Positions 6,903 to 9,625 of a DNA stretch of 9,625 bases are shown one piece after another (within the stretch, counting starts at the first letter, position 1; each line of letters starts with the position of its first letter). The notes under the pieces were generated by a model. The model did not search any database and was not told the DNA's origin. It saw only the letters and a program-made list of their open reading frames with translations. The stretch lies in assembly GCA_031258505.1 (NCBI GenBank), contig JAIRMT010000062.1, positions 1-9,625 of the forward strand. The letters run 5' to 3'. This stretch comes from Treponema sp. (GTDB lineage: Bacteria > Spirochaetota > Spirochaetia > Treponematales > Breznakiellaceae). The position numbers and the translations under genes are program-made.

Positions 6903-6961
6903 GTCTCTTAAGCGTAGTTAAGATGGTCTCTTAAGCGTAGTTAAGAGACCATCTTAACTAC
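6903..6961. repeat. 21-bp perfect inverted repeat inside a 23-bp tandem repeat
   Basis: Positions 6914-6934 and 6941-6961 are perfect reverse complements over 21 bases, separated by the 6-base loop GCGTAG. A direct repeat of 21 bases also occurs at 6903-6923 and 6926-6946, so the period is 23, and the second copy overlaps the loop and both arms. No T-run follows on either strand, so it is not a standard terminator. It could be a recombination product, the end of a small mobile element, or a protein-binding site. Confidence 0.85.
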
Positions 6962-7151
6962 CGTAATGCCCGTATACGCGCCGGGCGGCGGGACAAGTTC
7001 TATACGGCGTAGAAGTACGCCTTTTGCCGCTTTCTCCATGAAAACGGGGAGGCTTTTATCCTTTTTGTCTGGGGAGATGAGCCTAAGGGTGATACTTTGA
7101 ATTGCTGAATCAAGCCGCACTTTCTTTGACGTAGTAATGCGACCTGTGGTA
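6941..7151 (-). pseudogene. Possible truncated reading frame, unrecognised
   Basis: On the - strand a frame of about 70 codons is open from the aldolase promoter region down to a TAA at 6941-6943. Its only ATG, at 7039, leaves 32 residues. The composition is protein-like (for example KAAKGVLLRRIELVPPPGAY), and it ends inside the right arm of the inverted repeat, which supplies its stop codon. The upstream side runs into an in-frame stop in the antisense of the aldolase start region. It may be a gene fragment cut at both ends. I cannot name a family, and it may be a chance open frame. Confidence 0.3.
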
Positions 7152-7155
7152 TAAC
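7126..7155 (+). promoter_or_regulatory. Sigma-70-type promoter with extended -10 for the aldolase-kinase unit
   Basis: TTGACG at 7126-7131 and TATAAC at 7150-7155 are 18 bases apart, and TG at 7147-7148 forms an extended -10. Initiation would be expected near 7162, leaving a leader of only about 14 bases before the ATG at 7176, with AAGGGAG at 7163-7169. The promoter lies within the remnant frame on the other strand. No operator palindrome was noticed around it. Confidence 0.7.
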
Positions 7156-7175
7156 AGAAACTAAGGGAGATGAAT

Positions 7176-8000
7176 ATGCTCTATCTAATGAAGGAAATTC
7201 TTACGGACGCTCAGCAGCGCGGCTATGGGGTCGGCTACTTCAACGGGTCGAACCTTGAAATGGTGCGCGCCTACATTCGCGCCGCTGAGGATACGCGCTC
7301 GCCCATCATAATCGGTACTGCTGAGGTGCTGTTGAAGTATTGCGACTTTGACTGGCTCGCACCTCTGTTGCTTTACTCGGCGCGTATGGCGAAAGTGCCT
7401 GTCGCGGTACATTTGGATCACACCTACACGTTTGATAACATTATGCGGGCGCTCTATGCGGGTTTTGGATCAGTGATGTATGATGGCTCCGCGCTTAGTT
7501 ACGAGGAAAACGTACGGAACAGCGCGGAAATTGCCCGCATTGCTCACCCTATGGGTGTGGGGCTGGAGTGTGAACTGGGTAAGGTCGGGCAGGCGAGTGG
7601 GGAAGTGAAGAACGTATACACAGACCCGGCGCAGGCAGCGGATTTTGTGGAAAAGACCGGTGTAGACTTTCTCGCAGTATCCATCGGAAGCGCACACGGT
7701 ACTTATATTGAGACGCCGCGCCTTGAGCTTGATCTGCTCAAAAAGATTCGCGCCAAAGTGGATGCGCCGTTGGTACTGCACGGCGGCAGTGGTCTTTCCG
7801 ACGACGATTTCAGGAACAGCATCAAAGGCGGCATACACAAGGTGAATATCTACACGGACATCATCACCGCAGCGATAAACAAGACGCGGGCCGAGTGCGC
7901 GGTAAACGCTTATCCAGACCTCAATCTCAAAGTTGAAGCGGCTATGTACGAAGAGACGGTCAGGAAGATCAAAATTTTTGGCAGTGATAACAAATATTAA
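7176..8000 (+). CDS. Class II (zinc) ketose-bisphosphate aldolase
   Basis: The 274-residue protein belongs to the class II fructose-/tagatose-bisphosphate aldolase family, which cleaves a ketose bisphosphate to dihydroxyacetone phosphate and an aldehyde. Expected zinc ligands are H82 in HLDH, H174 in GSAHG and H202 in LHGGSG, with D81 as catalytic acid/base. The ECELGKVG motif (131-138) and KVNIYTD (222-228) complete the phosphate-binding barrel. An ATG at 7170 is in frame, but AAGGGAG (7163-7169) touches it; the ATG at 7176 has a proper 6-base gap and gives the usual MLYLMKEIL start. A sugar kinase follows 54 bp later, so the substrate may be the bisphosphate that kinase makes, such as fructose-, tagatose- or a deoxyketogluconate-type phosphate. 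The exact substrate cannot be read from the sequence. GatY, KbaY and IolJ are related possibilities. Confidence 0.9.
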   Translation: MLYLMKEILTDAQQRGYGVGYFNGSNLEMVRAYIRAAEDTRSPIIIGTAEVLLKYCDFDWLAPLLLYSARMAKVPVAVHLDHTYTFDNIMRALYAGFGSVMYDGSALSYEENVRNSAEIARIAHPMGVGLECELGKVGQASGEVKNVYTDPAQAADFVEKTGVDFLAVSIGSAHGTYIETPRLELDLLKKIRAKVDAPLVLHGGSGLSDDDFRNSIKGGIHKVNIYTDIITAAINKTRAECAVNAYPDLNLKVEAAMYEETVRKIKIFGSDNKY

Positions 8001-8054
8001 GGATCGCTCATAAGGTGATGAAACTTTGTAACGTTATTCTACGAGGATATAGTA

Positions 8055-9029
8055 ATGAAAAAGGTCTTCTGCGTAGGGCTTGTGGTGGTTGATGTACCGT
8101 TGCGCCCTGTATCTGGCACGGTATTTTCCTGTGATAGTGTCCGTATAGAGCCGCCCGTCTGGGCTACTGGCGGTGATGCGACTAATGTTGCTGTTACGCT
8201 GAAAAAACTTGGTGTAGAAGCTGCGCTCTGCGCCCTTGTTGGTAATGATGGGTACGGCGACTTTGTGGCAGAACGGCTTACCGCGCTGGGCATTGATCTG
8301 CGCTCATTTTGTCGTCATCCCACATTGCCCACCAGCGTTTCGCACATCCTCATTGAGCCTGAAGGCGAGCGGCACTTTCTGTTATCCGGTGTGGTTAATA
8401 GCGAACTGTCATACAGTTATGTCAAGGAAGAACTTATTGACGAGGCTGACATCGTGTACTTGGGGAGCGCCATGTATATGCGCGGTATGGACGAGGGCGG
8501 CAGCGCCGCGCTTTTCAAACGAGCGCATCGCGCGGGCAAACTCACCGCAGCGGACTTTGGCGGCGGTGATGCGTACGACAGCGTATACTGGCTCCGCCAG
8601 CTTGAGCCCATGCTCTGTGAAACCGACATACTTCTCCCCAGTTACCGTGAAGCAAAAACGCTTACTGGCAAAACAGAACTTTCCGACATACGCTCTGTAC
8701 TTTCAGTTTTTGGCGCGAAACTCCTCATCGTGAAACTCGGCAACGAAGGCTGTTATCTCACCGACTTCAAGGACGAGTGGCGCATCCCCACGTTCAGCGA
8801 ATTCAAGCCGCTTGACACCACTGGCGCGGGTGATTCCTTTGTAGGCGGTTTCTTACGCGGACTGCTTGAAGGCTGGTCTCCTGAAAACGCCGCAGTTTTT
8901 GCCAGCGCGGTAGCGAGTTACAACGTAACCCGTATTGGGGCGACAGGCGGCGTCCCTGATTTTGAGACCGCGTATGCTTATGTGGTTGAACACGTGGACG
9001 GCGCAGCGCGTTTCCCGCTGAAGTCATGA
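8055..9029 (+). CDS. PfkB/ribokinase-family carbohydrate kinase
   Basis: The 324-residue soluble kinase should transfer phosphate from ATP to a sugar or sugar phosphate. The substrate-side signature GGDATNVAVTLKKLG occupies 39-53, and the C-terminal PfkB signature DTTGAGDSFVGGF is at 254-266, with D260 as the catalytic base and the GAGD anion hole. VGNDGYGDF (62-70) and VKLGNEGCYL (226-235) are typical of the fold. The length is normal for the family. The ATG is preceded by GAGG about 8 bases upstream. It lies 54 bp after the aldolase, on the same strand and with no promoter seen between, so an operon is likely. Kinase plus class II aldolase is the logic of tagatose-, fructose-1-phosphate and inositol (IolC/IolJ) degradation. 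No transporter or isomerase is present to decide between them. Confidence 0.9.
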   Translation: MKKVFCVGLVVVDVPLRPVSGTVFSCDSVRIEPPVWATGGDATNVAVTLKKLGVEAALCALVGNDGYGDFVAERLTALGIDLRSFCRHPTLPTSVSHILIEPEGERHFLLSGVVNSELSYSYVKEELIDEADIVYLGSAMYMRGMDEGGSAALFKRAHRAGKLTAADFGGGDAYDSVYWLRQLEPMLCETDILLPSYREAKTLTGKTELSDIRSVLSVFGAKLLIVKLGNEGCYLTDFKDEWRIPTFSEFKPLDTTGAGDSFVGGFLRGLLEGWSPENAAVFASAVASYNVTRIGATGGVPDFETAYAYVVEHVDGAARFPLKS

Positions 9030-9050
9030 GCCGCTAAATATAGTCGATAA

Positions 9051-9170
9051 ACGCCCATTAAGAGTTCCCTCGCGCTGGAGCAGCGGCTCTGCGGTGGCAG
9101 CCTCTCGATTACTAGTAAACTTGACGAAACAAGCACCGTGATACTCATTCCAAAGGTGAGGCGAATATGA
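9051..9170 (+). pseudogene. Possible C-terminal remnant of a histidine kinase-type ATPase domain
   Basis: A frame of 39 codons is open after a TAA at 9048-9050 and stops at 9168-9170. It reads LEQRLCGGSLSITSKLDETS and then TVILIPK. This resembles the last helix and strands of GHKL ATPase domains, where GGSxxxxSxxxxGTxxxxxxP is usual, although the glycine before the final strands is replaced. There is no start codon in place and the nucleotide-binding boxes are missing. An 8-bp inverted repeat GAGCCGCT/AGCGGCTC joins the kinase stop region (9028-9035) to this fragment (9082-9089). The assignment is tentative. Confidence 0.3.
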
Positions 9171-9192
9171 TTAACCTATATCGCGGTTGACA

Positions 9193-9401
9193 ATGAAGCA
9201 AACGCGAAAATCCGATGCTGACGAGAAGCCGAAACCGAACGAATTGATAGACACGCGCCTTTTGAAATATATGCGGCAATTTTATTTGCAGTTCCCCAAT
9301 CGTCACGCACTGCGTGTTCAATTAACATGGATGTATTACCGGCTCGACTGACGATGAAGGCCGAAAACGCTCGGCAGTTTATCAGTTATTTGACAAGGTG
9401 A
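9193..9401 (+). pseudogene. Frameshifted fragment of a YhcG/DUF1016-family nuclease gene
   Basis: The frame from ATG 9193 to TGA 9349 encodes 52 residues, including YMRQFYLQFPNRHALR and then LTWMYYRL. This closely resembles the conserved helical N-terminal domain of YhcG (DUF1016) proteins, where MRxFYxxFP and LSWTHYRLL are hallmarks. The expected continuation, KAENARQF (compare VENExARxFY), appears immediately afterwards in a different frame and runs to a TGA at 9399-9401. The C-terminal PDDEXK nuclease domain is absent. YhcG proteins are associated with DNA-processing and defence-like accessory loci, so this is a leftover of such a gene. The upstream bases, with a short ATG frame at 9168 ending after seven codons, may be its original 5' end after deletion. 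Confidence 0.72.
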
Positions 9402-9625
9402 AGCTGGCCGAGCAAGAAGGATTTATTTTCAGCAATATCGTCTAGTAGAGCAACGCCGTTCAGCCAGATATACCGGTATGCTAGATGCTGCTGCCCTTCC
9501 ATTCTCACTTGCTCTTCTCCGCACGATACGAGTTTCCCACCGACATACTTCTTTGTAACTTGAATCGCTGAAATTTTTGCAGGATAAACGCATAGAAATT
9601 TCCCTGGCATCTCCCGCTGTGATAT
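9386..9625 (-). CDS. 3' part of an unrecognised protein (cut by right edge)
   Basis: The - strand frame is open to the window edge and ends at TAA 9386-9388, giving 74 residues from the ATG at 9610 or more if it starts outside. The ATG at 9610 has CGGGAG directly before it, too close for a good ribosome site. The stub at 6736-6777 nevertheless shows the same start arrangement. The protein reads FLCVYPAKISAIQVTKKYVG near the N-terminus and YRYIWLNGVALLDD further on. There is no signal peptide, membrane segment or metal motif. I do not recognise a family. The 3' end overlaps the end of the YhcG-like fragment on the opposite strand, so the gene may itself be truncated there. Confidence 0.4.
   Translation of the reverse strand: MSQREMPGKFLCVYPAKISAIQVTKKYVGGKLVSCGEEQVRMEGQQHLAYRYIWLNGVALLDDIAENKSFLLGQLHLVK

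Noticed and set aside
6903..6961. Integron attC site or rho-independent terminator
   Set aside because: The ends do not fit the RYYYAAC/GTTRRRY core pattern, the palindrome is perfect rather than imperfect as in attC, and no T-run follows on either strand.

Overview
The window is about half G+C and reads as part of an anaerobic, fermentative, motile bacterium. It carries a complete electron-bifurcating [FeFe]-hydrogenase operon and a chemotaxis-type signalling pair. That combination, together with decayed accessory genes and palindromic intergenic repeats, would fit a host-associated spirochaete such as a gut treponeme, or a clostridial relative. The taxonomic guess is inference: there is no rRNA or other marker gene here.

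Layout. (1) Positions 2-1957, + strand: a FIST-domain sensor protein, cut by the left edge, followed without a gap by a small soluble methyl-accepting chemotaxis protein. (2) Positions 1958-2509: a non-coding stretch that holds a potentially folded segment (about 2040-2225), an AT-rich hairpin, a terminator-like hairpin, a 32-nt sequence that looks like one orphan type I-C CRISPR repeat, and a cluster of GC-rich palindromes resembling REP elements. (3) Positions 2510-6642, - strand: the operon hydC-hydB-hydA (HndA / HndB+HndC fusion / HndD), whose genes are 11-12 bp apart and whose internal stop codons overlap the next Shine-Dalgarno site. A set of alternating GATAAA/TTTATC half-sites lies just upstream of hydC. 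(4) Positions 6700-7125: no intact gene, but short remnants of broken genes and a striking 21-bp inverted repeat embedded in a 23-bp tandem repeat. (5) Positions 7126-9029, + strand: a clear extended -10 promoter, a class II ketose-bisphosphate aldolase and a PfkB-family sugar kinase, probably a two-gene sugar catabolic unit. (6) Positions 9030-9625: further remnants (a possible histidine-kinase tail and a frameshifted YhcG/DUF1016 nuclease fragment), then the 3' part of an unrecognised - strand gene. The 5' end of that gene resembles a 14-codon remnant at 6736-6777.

How the parts work together. HydABC is expected to couple H2 formation to simultaneous oxidation of NADH and reduced ferredoxin (or the reverse), so it disposes of reductant from fermentation. 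The aldolase and kinase would feed phosphorylated sugar into triose phosphates, producing the NADH and ferredoxin that the hydrogenase handles. The FIST/MCP pair would couple a small-ligand signal to the chemotaxis machinery. I see no complete new defence or mobile system. The most unusual material is in the two intergenic regions and the remnants flanking the sugar genes.
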